Source: Planctomycetota bacterium (GTDB taxonomy: Bacteria > Planctomycetota > Phycisphaerae > Phycisphaerales > UBA1924). From it: a stretch of DNA of 64,000 nt. Within the stretch, counting starts at the first letter, position 1; each line of letters begins with the position of its first letter. Location of the stretch: positions 343,132 through 407,131 of the forward strand of contig JAFEBO010000006.1 in the NCBI GenBank assembly GCA_018242625.1, read 5' to 3'. Under the pieces are notes generated by a model. The model saw only the letters and a program-made list of their open reading frames with translations, did not search any database and was not told the origin of the DNA. Shown in pieces: positions 1 through 9,335 of this stretch. Both the position numbers and the translations under genes were made by a program.

Positions 1-43
1 CTCCATTTTCGTTGTGGCGTACAACGACCTGCTCTGCCCCTGA
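1..43 (+). CDS. C-terminal end of a dockerin-domain secreted protein (partial)
   Basis: The first bases read, in the frame starting at base 2, as SIFVVAYNDLLCP followed by TGA at 41-43. This matches the last residues of the second dockerin-like repeat seen in many other proteins of this window. The rest of the gene lies to the left of the window. It shows that the run of dockerin proteins continues upstream. Confidence 0.85.
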   Translation, partial: SIFVVAYNDLLCP

Positions 44-249
44 TCAGGCCGCGGCACATGCGTAGGGAACGAAAAATCCACGCGGGCCACACCCCAAAGC
101 GGGGGCCGGAATTTCTGCAAGATCATGCGGCGAAGGTTCGAGAACCAGTTTTCTTTGCATTCCTCGCGTCCGTTTCCGCTCTGATTGTGCAGGTGCGACG
201 CACAATTCGTGTACGACAAAATGCAGGGTCATTCTTTGGGAGCCTCGCG

Positions 250-1086
250 ATGTTTGAACGCCATTCCTCCAAGCCGTCCAGCGCGGGTCGTTTTTTTGCT
301 GCCGCCTCGATCGCGATCGCTTCGCCCGTTCTCGCCGGCTTTGTCACGCTGAACCTGACGCCCAAGGTCAATTCCAACATCCGCACCTATACGGGCGGCA
401 CGTTCTATCCCCTTGGCGGACAGACCCGCGACTTCGCCGGCGTCCCGTTCGCTCTTGCCCTGCTGAACGGGGACGCAAACTCCTTCGGCGTGATCCAGCT
501 CCCCGCCAACAACACCCTCACCACGCACTCCTTCTCCGTAAACGTGTTCGGCGCAACCCGTGTCTATACGCTCATCAATAGCGCCTGGGGTTCGTTCGGC
601 GCGAACAACGGCAAGGTCGAGGTCTTCGGCAGCGCCGGCGCCTACGCCAAGTTCGATCTCATCCAGGGGACCAACATCCGCGATCACTATCAGGGTTCGT
701 TCCAGAACGTTCTCACCGATCCCACGGTCGTGACTTCGAAATTCAACAACGATGTCCTCGACCGCCAGGTCCTGGTTCTCCCCGCCGCCTTCCGATCCCA
801 GTCCATCACCGAATTCCGCTTCAGCGGGAACGGCGGCAACCCCAACGGCACCGGCGCCGCTTTTCTCGCCGGCGCCACATTTCAGAACTGCCCCGCAGAT
901 CTCAACAACGACGGCCAGGTGGACGACGCCGACTTTTCCATCTTCGTCGTCGCGTACAACCTGCTCGACTGCGCCGACCCGGCGATGCCGGCCGGCTGCC
1001 CCGCCGACCTGAACCGCGACGGGGTCGTTGACGACGCCGACTTCTCTATTTTCGTCGTGGCGTACAACGATTTGATCTGTCCCTAA
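250..1086 (+). CDS. Secreted protein with C-terminal double dockerin-like domain
   Basis: This encodes 278 residues. The ATG at 250 is preferred over an in-frame ATG at 58 because it starts directly with a signal peptide (basic MFERHSSK stretch, then an alanine-rich hydrophobic core ending near VLAG). Residues about 30-215 form a body with no family I recognise, rich in Gly, Asn and aromatic residues as in beta-structured exported proteins. The last ~65 residues are two EF-hand-like dockerin repeats: CPADLNNDGQVDDADF, a linker with DCADPAMPAGC, then CPADLNRDGVVDDADF, ending LICP. All four characteristic cysteines are present. RefSeq, from memory, names such Phycisphaerae proteins 'GC-type dockerin domain-anchored'. 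The body function is unknown. Confidence 0.85.
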   Translation: MFERHSSKPSSAGRFFAAASIAIASPVLAGFVTLNLTPKVNSNIRTYTGGTFYPLGGQTRDFAGVPFALALLNGDANSFGVIQLPANNTLTTHSFSVNVFGATRVYTLINSAWGSFGANNGKVEVFGSAGAYAKFDLIQGTNIRDHYQGSFQNVLTDPTVVTSKFNNDVLDRQVLVLPAAFRSQSITEFRFSGNGGNPNGTGAAFLAGATFQNCPADLNNDGQVDDADFSIFVVAYNLLDCADPAMPAGCPADLNRDGVVDDADFSIFVVAYNDLICP

Positions 1087-1466
1087 CAAAGTGAGGCGAT
1101 GCCGGGTGGTTCTTCACCGCCGACGCGACGGGCGAGCTTCCCCCCAAGACATGCCGGCCTGCGCGGGAGATCCGCCTGCAGCGGGCTGAAATCCTCCCTG
1201 CGCGGCTTCCGCGACAGGAACCCGCTTCTGCTCCGCAGCAATCGCCTCCTTTTCCCGCGAAAACTGGGCAGCATTTGAAGGATTTTCCTGAAAAATGGCA
1301 AGGGGGGGCTGCGGCACTCGCGCTGGATACGGCGTCGAGGGTTGCCCACGGCGCGCTGCCGGCCGCCATTGGGACATTCCTTCGGGCGAACCTAGCAGTG
1401 CTTGCGAGAGAGTGGGATAACGTCAGATCAGCCGTCCTTGCAGCGGCAATTCAGAAGGAAAACACC
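1087..1466 (+). other. Intergenic stretch before the beta-helix gene
   Basis: This stretch has 380 bases between a dockerin gene and the next start. An open frame runs through 1275-1466 into the following gene, but its translation lacks a signal peptide at the front and looks like chance readthrough. I see no tRNA, no clear terminator after 1086 and no promoter I would defend. An upstream regulatory region for the 1467 gene is the likely content. Confidence 0.4.
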
Positions 1467-2630
1467 ATGCCGGAACAAACGCTCGATCGAAGGATCATTC
1501 TTGGAGCACTTGGTGGAGCCGCTGGATTAGCCGCGATTTCGCGCCTCTCGCAGGCCGGGCCTTTGAACCCTCCCGCCGGACCGATCGGGCCGACCGGCCG
1601 AACCATGCAGGAGGTGTTCGACAAGATTGCACGCTCGGATGCGGGCCTGGCCGAACCGCGGACTCCGGTGCAAAGCCTTCCGGGAAGCGCGACCGCTCAA
1701 TACGTGATCTCGCAGCCCGGGTCGTATTACCTGACACAGAACATTCAGGGCACGGCGGGCAAGAGCGGGATTGCTGTCGACGCAAGCGATGTGTCCATCG
1801 ATCTCGGGGGATTCCGGCTCTCGGGCTCAACAGGAACAAGGCCGGCGATCGAAGTGGTCCCGGGGCGCGAAAACATCGCGATCTTCTCCGGGTGCATTGC
1901 GTCCTGGCAGGATGTCGCAATCGAGGCTATCTCCGCAAAGGCGGTGCGTGTCGCGGGCGTTACCCTGCGAGCCTGCAACTCGTACGCGGGACAGACGTCA
2001 CCCGGAGACTGCATACGCCTCGGCGAACGAGGATGCGTTTCATTCTGCTCCATTCTTGATTGTCTAGGCTCGAACGTTTATATCTTGTCCGACGGACTCA
2101 TGGAAAACAATCTCAATCTTGACGGAGATGGTTCTTGCTTCTTTTCCATTTTCCGCAGCATCGCCCGCGGCAACGTCTTCCGGCGCAACAACGGTGGAGC
2201 GATCACGATCCAGGGTGAGGCCACGATCATCGGAAATTACGTCGGCGTAAACGGCGGAATCGAGGCCGGGTCAAACTCAACCGTCCTCGACAACGTCGTC
2301 GAATCGGCGAACTTCACCGCTATCCGTTGCGACGGAACGGGCTCTCTTATCGCTAACAACCGCGTCAGCTGCAACGCGGGAGGGCTCAAGCTGACAAACG
2401 CCCAAAGCGCCAGGGTCGAGGGTAATCAGATCAATTCCGGCGGCATCGGCATCGAGGTCGATGCCGGCTCAATGCACTGCATCATCATCCGCAACACGGT
2501 TCGCGCGGGCGGTGCGTCCTACTCGATTTCCCCCGGCAACTCCTACGGCCCCATCGTCAACGTTTCCGGCGTGGGCGACATCACGTCAGTCGCCAACGCA
2601 AATCACCCCTGGGCAAACTTTTCTTACTAG
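1467..2630 (+). CDS. Secreted right-handed beta-helix protein
   Basis: This encodes 387 residues. The ATG at 1467 follows an AGAAGGA ribosome site and opens with MPEQTLDRRIILGALGG, a twin-arginine-like signal. An upstream in-frame ATG at 1275 would bury this signal and is rejected. Mature protein begins near AGPLNPPAGPI. After a QPGSYYL motif at about residue 85 the protein shows regular SGI..DASDVSIDLGGF and later N-rich turns typical of parallel beta-helices of the pectin-lyase-like class. It shares the GPLNPPAGPI start, the QPGSYYL-IDL core and a C-terminus close to ANxxY with the two genes at 15433 and 16774, so the three are paralogues. It has no dockerin. Substrate and enzymatic activity are not evident, since no catalytic motif of a pectate lyase could be fixed by eye. 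Confidence 0.78.
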   Translation: MPEQTLDRRIILGALGGAAGLAAISRLSQAGPLNPPAGPIGPTGRTMQEVFDKIARSDAGLAEPRTPVQSLPGSATAQYVISQPGSYYLTQNIQGTAGKSGIAVDASDVSIDLGGFRLSGSTGTRPAIEVVPGRENIAIFSGCIASWQDVAIEAISAKAVRVAGVTLRACNSYAGQTSPGDCIRLGERGCVSFCSILDCLGSNVYILSDGLMENNLNLDGDGSCFFSIFRSIARGNVFRRNNGGAITIQGEATIIGNYVGVNGGIEAGSNSTVLDNVVESANFTAIRCDGTGSLIANNRVSCNAGGLKLTNAQSARVEGNQINSGGIGIEVDAGSMHCIIIRNTVRAGGASYSISPGNSYGPIVNVSGVGDITSVANANHPWANFSY

Positions 2631-2651
2631 TTGAGAACGAGGAGCGCACCC

Positions 2652-3341
2652 ATGGTGAAAAGCATCTTGGCCACCGGGTTCTCCGCGCTTCTCGCGCCGT
2701 ATTGCATGGGCCAGTTGACCGTTGATCCGTCGTGCCCCTTTTCATGGAGCGAGAACGCGGGGTTCATCAATTGGAACGGCGCTCCCCCCGGTCATGGCGT
2801 GATCATCCGGGATTCCTACGCCTCCGGGGTGGTGTGGGGCGAAAACGTCGGCTGGATCAATCTTGGCGACGGATCGTCCGGCTTGTCCGGCTCGCCCCTT
2901 CACTATGCCAACGCCGCGGGCACCGACTTCGGTGTGAACGTCGATCCGACGGGCGCGCTCTCCGGCTTCGCCTGGTCGGAGAATGCAGGGTGGCTCAATT
3001 TTGGCGCTGGGGGCGGTGTTATCCCCGCGCAGCCCGCGCGGGTCGACCTCGCGCACAAGAGACTCCGCGGCTATGTCTGGAGCGAGAATCTGGGCTGGAT
3101 CAATCTCGACGACGCGGTGGTCTTTGTCGCGCTTGCTTTGCCCTGTCCCGCAGACCTCAACGCCGATGGGCTTGTCGACGACGCCGATTTCGTTCTATTC
3201 TCGGCCGCATACAACATCCTGGATTGTTCAGACTCCGCGATGCCGCCATCCTGCGCCGCCGACTTTAACCATGATGGACTTGTGGACGACGCCGACTTCG
3301 TGATATTCGCCGCAGCGTACAACGATCTCCTCTGCCCTTGA
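2652..3341 (+). CDS. Secreted WSEN/WGEN-repeat protein with dockerin-like domain
   Basis: This encodes 229 residues. The ATG at 2652 follows GAGGAG and begins a signal peptide (MVKSILATGFSALLAPYCMGQ). An in-frame TTG at 2631 is less likely. Four short repeats follow, each with the core [FW]-x-W-[SG]-E-N-x-G-[WF]-[IL]-N: SWSENAGFINW, VWGENVGWINL, AWSENAGWLNF, VWSENLGWINL, spaced about 35-45 residues. The C-terminus is a full two-repeat dockerin with four cysteines. The gene at 14663 on the other strand has the same architecture, so this is a local duplicate pair. The repeats resemble no catalytic family I know; a carbohydrate- or surface-binding beta structure is a guess. Confidence 0.82.
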   Translation: MVKSILATGFSALLAPYCMGQLTVDPSCPFSWSENAGFINWNGAPPGHGVIIRDSYASGVVWGENVGWINLGDGSSGLSGSPLHYANAAGTDFGVNVDPTGALSGFAWSENAGWLNFGAGGGVIPAQPARVDLAHKRLRGYVWSENLGWINLDDAVVFVALALPCPADLNADGLVDDADFVLFSAAYNILDCSDSAMPPSCAADFNHDGLVDDADFVIFAAAYNDLLCP

Positions 3342-3437
3342 TGTTCGCCGTGCTCACGGTCTTGCCGCGTTCCGGGCGAAGGCAACTCTCGCCGCGGCAA
3401 CGCTCTCGAATCAGCATAACCAAAGAGAGAAGCACTC

Positions 3438-3818
3438 ATGATGAAGATCGCGTTCGCAATTACCCTTCTCGGTCTCATTGCAAGCTCCGGCGGGGCACAA
3501 TCAAGCGCCAATGGCCGAGCGGCGATCGGACAGAGCGAGAGCGCCAGTTCATCGAATCTGGACAACTCAGCAGGCTTGATCTCGCCTCAATGGCCCTGTC
3601 CGGCAGATTTCGACGCGGACGGATTCGTGAACGACGGCGATTTCGGCACCTTCTTTACTGCATACGACATCCTCGATTGTTCCGACCCCGCAATGCCAGT
3701 TGGCTGCCCCGCCGATTTTAACGGCAATGGCTTTGTTGAAGATTTCGATTTCGTGGTCTTCGTTGTCGCGTACGCCAACAAGACTTGCCAAATCCCCGGC
3801 GGTGGCGAAATGCCCTGA
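3438..3818 (+). CDS. Minimal secreted dockerin protein
   Basis: This encodes 126 residues, little more than a signal peptide (MMKIAFAITLLGLIASSGGAQ), a Ser/Asn-rich spacer of ~30 residues and a complete double dockerin domain starting at CPADFDADGFVNDGDF. The second repeat reads GNGFVEDFDFVVF, so an acidic calcium-loop position is changed compared with the usual DGxVDDADF. The tail continues 9 residues past the last cysteine (TCQIPGGGEMP), which is unusual here because most copies end in LLCP. It has no room for an enzymatic domain. It could be a free dockerin that competes for or caps receptor sites, or the remnant of a larger protein that lost its body. Confidence 0.75.
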   Translation: MMKIAFAITLLGLIASSGGAQSSANGRAAIGQSESASSSNLDNSAGLISPQWPCPADFDADGFVNDGDFGTFFTAYDILDCSDPAMPVGCPADFNGNGFVEDFDFVVFVVAYANKTCQIPGGGEMP

Positions 3819-3965
3819 TTTCTGTTGCTGAACCGGTACTATCCATCAAGCCGCGGCCAATAACGACCATACCGATAACTCGACATCATTCTGCTTTCAC
3901 GATTTCCTCGCGAATCCGCGCGTGCCTCTCGGCATTCCGCGCGGTAAATTGGGTGTGGATCAGCC

Positions 3966-6185
3966 ATGCAGAGTGTTTCCCGCGCAAGCAATTTAGTCGC
4001 CGCGCTGCTGTGTGCCGCGCTCGCTTGTGCCGCGCGCGCCCAGGTCGCCATCAACACCACCAACCAGACCATCACCGGCGACACCGACTTTCTCTCGTCC
4101 TCGTTCAACAGCACACCCTTCCGCACCTATCTCGACAACGGCATCGCCGTCTTCGCGATCAAGGGTGATCTCGTTATCCCTGCAAACCAGACGATCACAA
4201 TCACCGGCTCGCGCCCCTGCCGCATCCTTGTCGGTAATAACCTCACGATGGGCTCCGGCTCATCCTTCAACGCATCTGCAACGCTCTCCACGATCGCCAA
4301 CCCGCTACCCGGTCCCGGTGGGGGCCAGGGCGGCCTCGGCGGCGCGGGCGGCACGGCGGGCGCCGCATCCTTTCTCACCGCGCTCGGCGGCTCCGCCACG
4401 ACCGGCGGGAACGGAGGCAACAAGGGAACCTGCGGCACATTCGCCGGATTCGCCGGCTCGTCCGGCCAATCCACCCAGAACGGACAGCGCGGCATCGACG
4501 GCGGAACCGGTGGTCTTGGCGGTGCCGCGATCCAGGGCGGCATCGGATTCGCGAATCCGTCCCCCGCCGCAACCCAGGGCCTTGGCGGGCTCGGCGGGAT
4601 CGGGGGAAGCGGAGGAAATGCGGGCCTTGCAGGATCCTCCGGCTCTGGTGGCTTCGGCGCCATGTCCTTCGCCGGCAACGGGACCGGGGGCACAATGGGC
4701 TGGCCCGGCGGCGCCGGCAGCTCGGGACAAGCCGGGAATCCGGGCCTTCAAGGAAGCAACGCGCTCGCGCCCACTGCTTCCGGCTCCGAACTTCTTTTCA
4801 TCGCCGGTAACGGAGGAGCAGGTGGGGGCGGTGCCGGCGGCGGCGGCGCCGGAGGATCGGGCGCAGGAGGGGGATCGGGCGGCGCGGGCGGCGGCGGTGG
4901 TGGAACGGCGTGCAACGCTGGCGCAAAGGGTGGAAACGGCGCCGCGGGCGGTAATGGGTCCCCGGCCTCGAATGGTGGCGCTGGTGGCTCCGGTGCGCGC
5001 GGCGGTGGCGGCGGGGGAGCACTCGAAATCCTGGTCCTTGGCCGGGCGCAGGTGCGCGGCAGTTTGAGCGCACGTGGTGGTGATGCCGGGCCGTCCTCTG
5101 CGGGCAGTGCGGGAGGACCCGTGCGATTTGAAGGCGGCGGCTCCGGATTTGGAACATCAGGCTCGCTCGGAGTTTCAGGCTCGGGCAACGGAGGGCAGGG
5201 GGCCGCGAGCGGCGCCGGTGGTTCCGGAGGTTCGGGAGGGCAGGGCGGTCAAGGCGGCGGGGCCGGCGGCGGCGGGGGAGGAACGCTTCGTATCGTCAGC
5301 AGTCAGTTGGATCTGCAGGCGGCGATCGACGTGAAGGGCGGATTTGATAGTTCGCAGTCACAGCGCGCACCCGGAGGGCGGCTGCAGGTTGGTGCGCACG
5401 TCGCAGATGCTTTCAGCCCCGGCGATGTGAACGGAACAACTGCGGTGGTCGCAGCGCCGACGGAAGCAAATCCGCACTTTTCGAGTCTGCCGCAGACTGC
5501 CATGATCGCCAATCTCCAGGGCGGTGCGGCGATCGCGGGAATCGTGCCGGGGCTGAGTGCGCAGGCAATGCTCGCGGGCCTTGAAATTCCGTCCAACGCG
5601 GTGGGCGCGATTGTTTTCACCGTGATTGATTTTCCCCCGCTGCGCTACAACACATCAAATTCCACGGCGCTGATGTATCTCAACCTGACAAACGCGGGAA
5701 TCCGCTCGCCGAAGCTGGGCGCGGGCGCTTCGGGATTCGCTTCCGCCCTGAAGCAGTTCGGCTGGTCGCGCGATACCCGATTTGGCGGCAGCGGCGCAAC
5801 CGCGCTCACGGATCTCCCGGCCGACAACGTGTATGTGACGCTGACCAACGGGCCGCTCGACGATCTGAAACTCCTTTCGGCATCCGGCATCGTCAGCGAC
5901 GGACAGGGTGGCTCGGTCACGGTGTCCCTGAGCGATCACCAGATGGGGCTGAACGAGGTCGCTTTCCTGGTTGTCCCGCAAGAGCCCTGCCCGGCCGACC
6001 TCACGGGCGATCGGCTGGTCGATGATTCGGACTTTGTTTACTTCGCGCTGATGTATGAGTTCTACGACTGCGAACTGGTGGGCTTCCCGACCGACTGCCC
6101 CGGCGATCTGAACGGCGATCTGTTTGTTGATGATGCAGACTTCGTGCTGTTCTCGCTCGCGTACGACGCGTTGATGTGCCCGTGA
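3966..6185 (+). CDS. Large glycine-rich secreted protein with dockerin-like domain
   Basis: This encodes 739 residues. A signal peptide covers about 1-26 (ends CAARAQ). Residues ~27-115 are a Ser/Thr/Asn-rich beta-type region. Residues ~117-439 are dominated by glycine (GG, GGA, GGS runs), resembling PGRS-type or cell-wall glycine-rich domains. A further ~230-residue beta-like part follows (choice-of-anchor style, with GLEIPSNAVGAIVFTVIDF). The last ~65 residues form the dockerin pair with all four cysteines, but with an unusual linker YDCELVGFPTDC. Neighbours on both sides are dockerin proteins on the same strand. A structural, matrix or adhesive role is inferred from composition only. Confidence 0.82.
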   Translation: MQSVSRASNLVAALLCAALACAARAQVAINTTNQTITGDTDFLSSSFNSTPFRTYLDNGIAVFAIKGDLVIPANQTITITGSRPCRILVGNNLTMGSGSSFNASATLSTIANPLPGPGGGQGGLGGAGGTAGAASFLTALGGSATTGGNGGNKGTCGTFAGFAGSSGQSTQNGQRGIDGGTGGLGGAAIQGGIGFANPSPAATQGLGGLGGIGGSGGNAGLAGSSGSGGFGAMSFAGNGTGGTMGWPGGAGSSGQAGNPGLQGSNALAPTASGSELLFIAGNGGAGGGGAGGGGAGGSGAGGGSGGAGGGGGGTACNAGAKGGNGAAGGNGSPASNGGAGGSGARGGGGGGALEILVLGRAQVRGSLSARGGDAGPSSAGSAGGPVRFEGGGSGFGTSGSLGVSGSGNGGQGAASGAGGSGGSGGQGGQGGGAGGGGGGTLRIVSSQLDLQAAIDVKGGFDSSQSQRAPGGRLQVGAHVADAFSPGDVNGTTAVVAAPTEANPHFSSLPQTAMIANLQGGAAIAGIVPGLSAQAMLAGLEIPSNAVGAIVFTVIDFPPLRYNTSNSTALMYLNLTNAGIRSPKLGAGASGFASALKQFGWSRDTRFGGSGATALTDLPADNVYVTLTNGPLDDLKLLSASGIVSDGQGGSVTVSLSDHQMGLNEVAFLVVPQEPCPADLTGDRLVDDSDFVYFALMYEFYDCELVGFPTDCPGDLNGDLFVDDADFVLFSLAYDALMCP

Positions 6186-6323
6186 AAGAGCGCCGCGACT
6201 TCGGGGGCGGCGGGCTGAGGCTCTGCTTCTGGCCCGATTTAGAGGAAATCATCTTGCAGCGTTGCCGGGCGGGGTGTTACTTTGGGAGTCTCGAGAGTCC
6301 GGGACCAGACGGGGAGGTTCGCG

Positions 6324-8963
6324 ATGAAAACTTGGCCTTCGATCGTTGGATTTGCCGCGGGTGTCGCGTGTCTTTTTGGAGCGGCGATGGGCCAGAGCAC
6401 GCAGGTGATGCCGCCGGCGAACGAGACAATCGCGGGCGGATCTTCCAATTCACTGCTGCTGCCGAACTATCCGTCCGGCACGCACCAGGTGATTTACGCG
6501 GCGTCCGAATTGGCCGGAATACCCGTCGGTAGCGTTATAACGGGAATGCAACTTCGGTTGAGCGCAACGAGCGGTACATTTCCACCGAGCGGTTTTTCAG
6601 CTTCGCAGTACGACGTGCGCCTGGCAAGCTCAACCAGAACGCCGGCGACAATGACGACAACGTACGCATCGAACATGCAGAATCCGGTTTTGGTGCGGTC
6701 GGGGCCGCTGAGCATCGCGACGAACGCCTACCCGGGCACCGGCACCCCTCGGGGGTGGGGCCCGCTCATCCCGTTCACCACCGGCTACATGTATGCGGGT
6801 GGTCCACTGGTGATCGAGTGGAGGGTGACAAGTGCCGCGTCGATTGTGGGATTTGCCGCGGACCTGAATTCCACTGCAAGCGCAAACTCCTACATCCGCA
6901 CCGATCTCAACGCGAATGCCACAACCTCGGGAACGCCGGTGCTCGCGGGCGGACCGGTGGTGCGGCTGACGTTCTCGCCGCCGGTTGCTGATCTGGCCCG
7001 CGGCGTCACAAAGGTGATCGTTCCGAATTACCTGGCAACGTTTGCCCACCACACCGGCGACAGCGTCCCCGGGTGGACCTCCGCGTACACGGAGGTGAGC
7101 GTGGGGGCGGCGAGTGAGCTTGACACGATCGGTCCGGGTTCCGACTTTGTGGGATTGGCGTACCGCAATTTCTCATACACGAATACATGGCCATCCGTGC
7201 CTGCAACGTACAGCAGCTTTGATGTGCAGCTCTCCCGCTCAAACTACGCGCCGGGGTTCCTTTCCTCCACGCCGGCGAGCAACGTCGGCGACGACGCCGT
7301 GACGGTTCGCACGGGATCACTGATCTTTGCGCCCGGGTCGTTTCCGACGAGCGATAATCCGGGGATCGCGCCGTACGGACCGGAAGTGCTCTTCACCAAT
7401 CCATACCGGTATCGGGGTGGGCCTCTGTTGTCGGTGTTGCAGCACTCGGGACAGAACTCCGGCACTTTCTTGAGCGTTGATTGCGTTTTCCCGGGCTGGA
7501 GTGTCTACGGATCGGCGGTGGAGTCGAAGAAAATGTTCGCGGCCGCTGGCGAAACAACCCTGGAACCTTCGGGCTGCCCGATCGTTATGTACAGCGTGGA
7601 CGCGGGAACCAGCTCGCCGCTCGATCAATTGAGCCCCGGCGCCGATGCGGTCGGTCTGAACCTCGATGCCGCGAGAACTCTGCAGACCGTGCTCGCGGCG
7701 TCAGAACTTCGTCACATTCCCGTGGGCAGCGTGATCGATTCGCTCTGGCTGCGTCAGATCGCTTCGGCGGGATCGAGTCCGACATCGGATGTCAGTGTGA
7801 TCGGTATGGAGGTGGCCGTGAGTTCGGCAAACTCTCAGCCCGCGGGCATGAGCACAAACTTTGCTGCAAACGAGGGAGCCGACAGGCTGGTCGTACGGAG
7901 CGGCGGTGTGAATATTCCGGCGAACGCGTTTCCATCGGGGAGCAACGGCAACTTCGGCAAACTCGTGCAGTTCGAAAAGCCATTCGTATACAAAGGCGGG
8001 CCGCTGTGTATTACCATCCGCCATGGAGGCTACGCCTCGACACCCCTTTCTCCCGAGGCCCTGTTCGGTACCGCCGCGATCAATCGCTGTGTGTGGTCGG
8101 GATCGGCGGCCGCCGCGGCGGGGAGTTATTTCAGTGGTGGCTACACAGGTATGGCGATAAAGCTCGGGTACATCCCCTCGGTGATGACGCCGAATTCTCT
8201 GGCGACCCAGGACGGGGCCGGGGCCTGGATATTGCCGCAGATTTCGAACTATTCGGTGCAGACCATCATTCCCGCGACACAGCTTCGCGCGATGCATGTG
8301 GGATCGCTGATTACGGGGATGAGCCTGCGGGCGGATTCCGGCGCCGGGGGACAAAGGTTCCCGGCGGCAGAGACCGTGCTCTCAAAGTTTGACGTGACGA
8401 TCGCGCCGGCACGCAACACTCCCGAGAACATCAGCAACACCTTCACCGCGAACGCCTTCTACGGCGCGGTGACCGCTCGGTCTGGCCCGCTCACAATTCC
8501 TGCCGCAGCTTTCGCGTCGGCGGCCGGAGCGGCACCGAACCTTTGGTATGTCCCTTTCACGAAGGTATTCCGGTACGGCGGCGGTGATATCGCGGTGACG
8601 ATTCGCGGCTCCGGACAGGTCGGTCCGTCAGCTCTGTTTGATGGCAACGGCACCTCGCCGACGTCGCTCGGTGCCTCGATCTACGACTACACCAGTTCCA
8701 ACGCGGTCACTGGCAACGTGTGGGGACCGCTGGGAATTCGTCTGGCATTTACGCCCTCGGATCCATGCCGCGCGGATTTGAACAACGATGGGCAGGTGGA
8801 TGACGCCGACTTCACGTTCTTTGTGGCGGGATACGACACCTTCGATTGCACCGATCCGGCAATGGCGATTGGATGTCCCGCTGACTTGGACTTTGATTGG
8901 AAGGTCGACGATGCGGACTTCAGCGTATTCGTCGCCGCCTACAACGATCTCCTGTGCCCGTGA
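6324..8963 (+). CDS. Four-repeat secreted beta protein with dockerin-like domain
   Basis: This encodes 879 residues. The ATG at 6324 starts MKTWPSIVGFAAGVACLFGAAMGQ, a clear signal peptide; the in-frame ATG 42 bases upstream is discarded. The body contains four tandem modules of ~200 residues. Each opens with an ASEL/ATQL-type helix followed by IPVGS-x-I-x-x-[ML]-x-LR, passes through an NxxxPVxVRSGPL-like strand and ends with Y-x-GGPLxx[TE]xR. The third and fourth modules show LRHIPVGSVIDSLWLR and LRAMHVGSLITGMSLR. The second is the most diverged. The C-terminus is a complete dockerin pair. The gene at 43645 carries three copies of the same module, so it is a paralogue. The function of the module is unknown to me. 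Confidence 0.83.
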   Translation: MKTWPSIVGFAAGVACLFGAAMGQSTQVMPPANETIAGGSSNSLLLPNYPSGTHQVIYAASELAGIPVGSVITGMQLRLSATSGTFPPSGFSASQYDVRLASSTRTPATMTTTYASNMQNPVLVRSGPLSIATNAYPGTGTPRGWGPLIPFTTGYMYAGGPLVIEWRVTSAASIVGFAADLNSTASANSYIRTDLNANATTSGTPVLAGGPVVRLTFSPPVADLARGVTKVIVPNYLATFAHHTGDSVPGWTSAYTEVSVGAASELDTIGPGSDFVGLAYRNFSYTNTWPSVPATYSSFDVQLSRSNYAPGFLSSTPASNVGDDAVTVRTGSLIFAPGSFPTSDNPGIAPYGPEVLFTNPYRYRGGPLLSVLQHSGQNSGTFLSVDCVFPGWSVYGSAVESKKMFAAAGETTLEPSGCPIVMYSVDAGTSSPLDQLSPGADAVGLNLDAARTLQTVLAASELRHIPVGSVIDSLWLRQIASAGSSPTSDVSVIGMEVAVSSANSQPAGMSTNFAANEGADRLVVRSGGVNIPANAFPSGSNGNFGKLVQFEKPFVYKGGPLCITIRHGGYASTPLSPEALFGTAAINRCVWSGSAAAAAGSYFSGGYTGMAIKLGYIPSVMTPNSLATQDGAGAWILPQISNYSVQTIIPATQLRAMHVGSLITGMSLRADSGAGGQRFPAAETVLSKFDVTIAPARNTPENISNTFTANAFYGAVTARSGPLTIPAAAFASAAGAAPNLWYVPFTKVFRYGGGDIAVTIRGSGQVGPSALFDGNGTSPTSLGASIYDYTSSNAVTGNVWGPLGIRLAFTPSDPCRADLNNDGQVDDADFTFFVAGYDTFDCTDPAMAIGCPADLDFDWKVDDADFSVFVAAYNDLLCP

Positions 8964-9065
8964 GAGCAGGCATCGAGGCTGCGAGGTGCTGTGCTGCGCC
9001 TGCCAAGCGAAGAACACGCAAGACTCGGACGTTTGTCTCGGCACCGGGCACCCCATCGCACCGCC

Positions 9066-9281
9066 CGGATCCCGCGATGCCAATCGGGTGCCCCGGTCGA
9101 CCTCACTTGCCACCAACAGGCGATTGGTTTGGGGTTTGTCCGCCTTGGAACGATGGGGGATCTCTCCGACCGCCAGCTTGTGGCCCTCGGAACTGCCATT
9201 CCGGTGATTGAAACCAGGATTTGTTGATTCATGATGCCGAATTCGTGTTTTTCTCGCTTGCGTAGCAGGTCGCATGCGTCC
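9066..9281 (+). pseudogene. Decayed dockerin-encoding remnant
   Basis: Between two intact dockerin genes the DNA at 9066-9095 still reads DPAMPIGCP, the linker signature of the domain, and after a one-base shift VDLT. Further on, 9222-9281 reads D*NQDLLIHDAEFVFFSLA*, a recognisable calcium-loop repeat with stops in place of expected Phe and Tyr codons. The two pieces are about 105 bases further apart than in an intact domain. I infer a dead gene end broken by stops, a frameshift and an insertion. The next gene's ribosome site follows immediately at 9320. Confidence 0.6.
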
Positions 9282-9335
9282 GTGAGGGGTGGGCAGCCGG
9301 TTGGGTTCACGCGAATCCGAAAGGAGTTCCGGGCT

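Noticed and set aside
229..1089. Long open frame on the minus strand opposite the first dockerin gene
   Set aside because: High GC in third codon positions leaves the opposite frames open; no start site, no family character. The same holds for other long antisense frames, for example 21376-22707 and 54777-56831.
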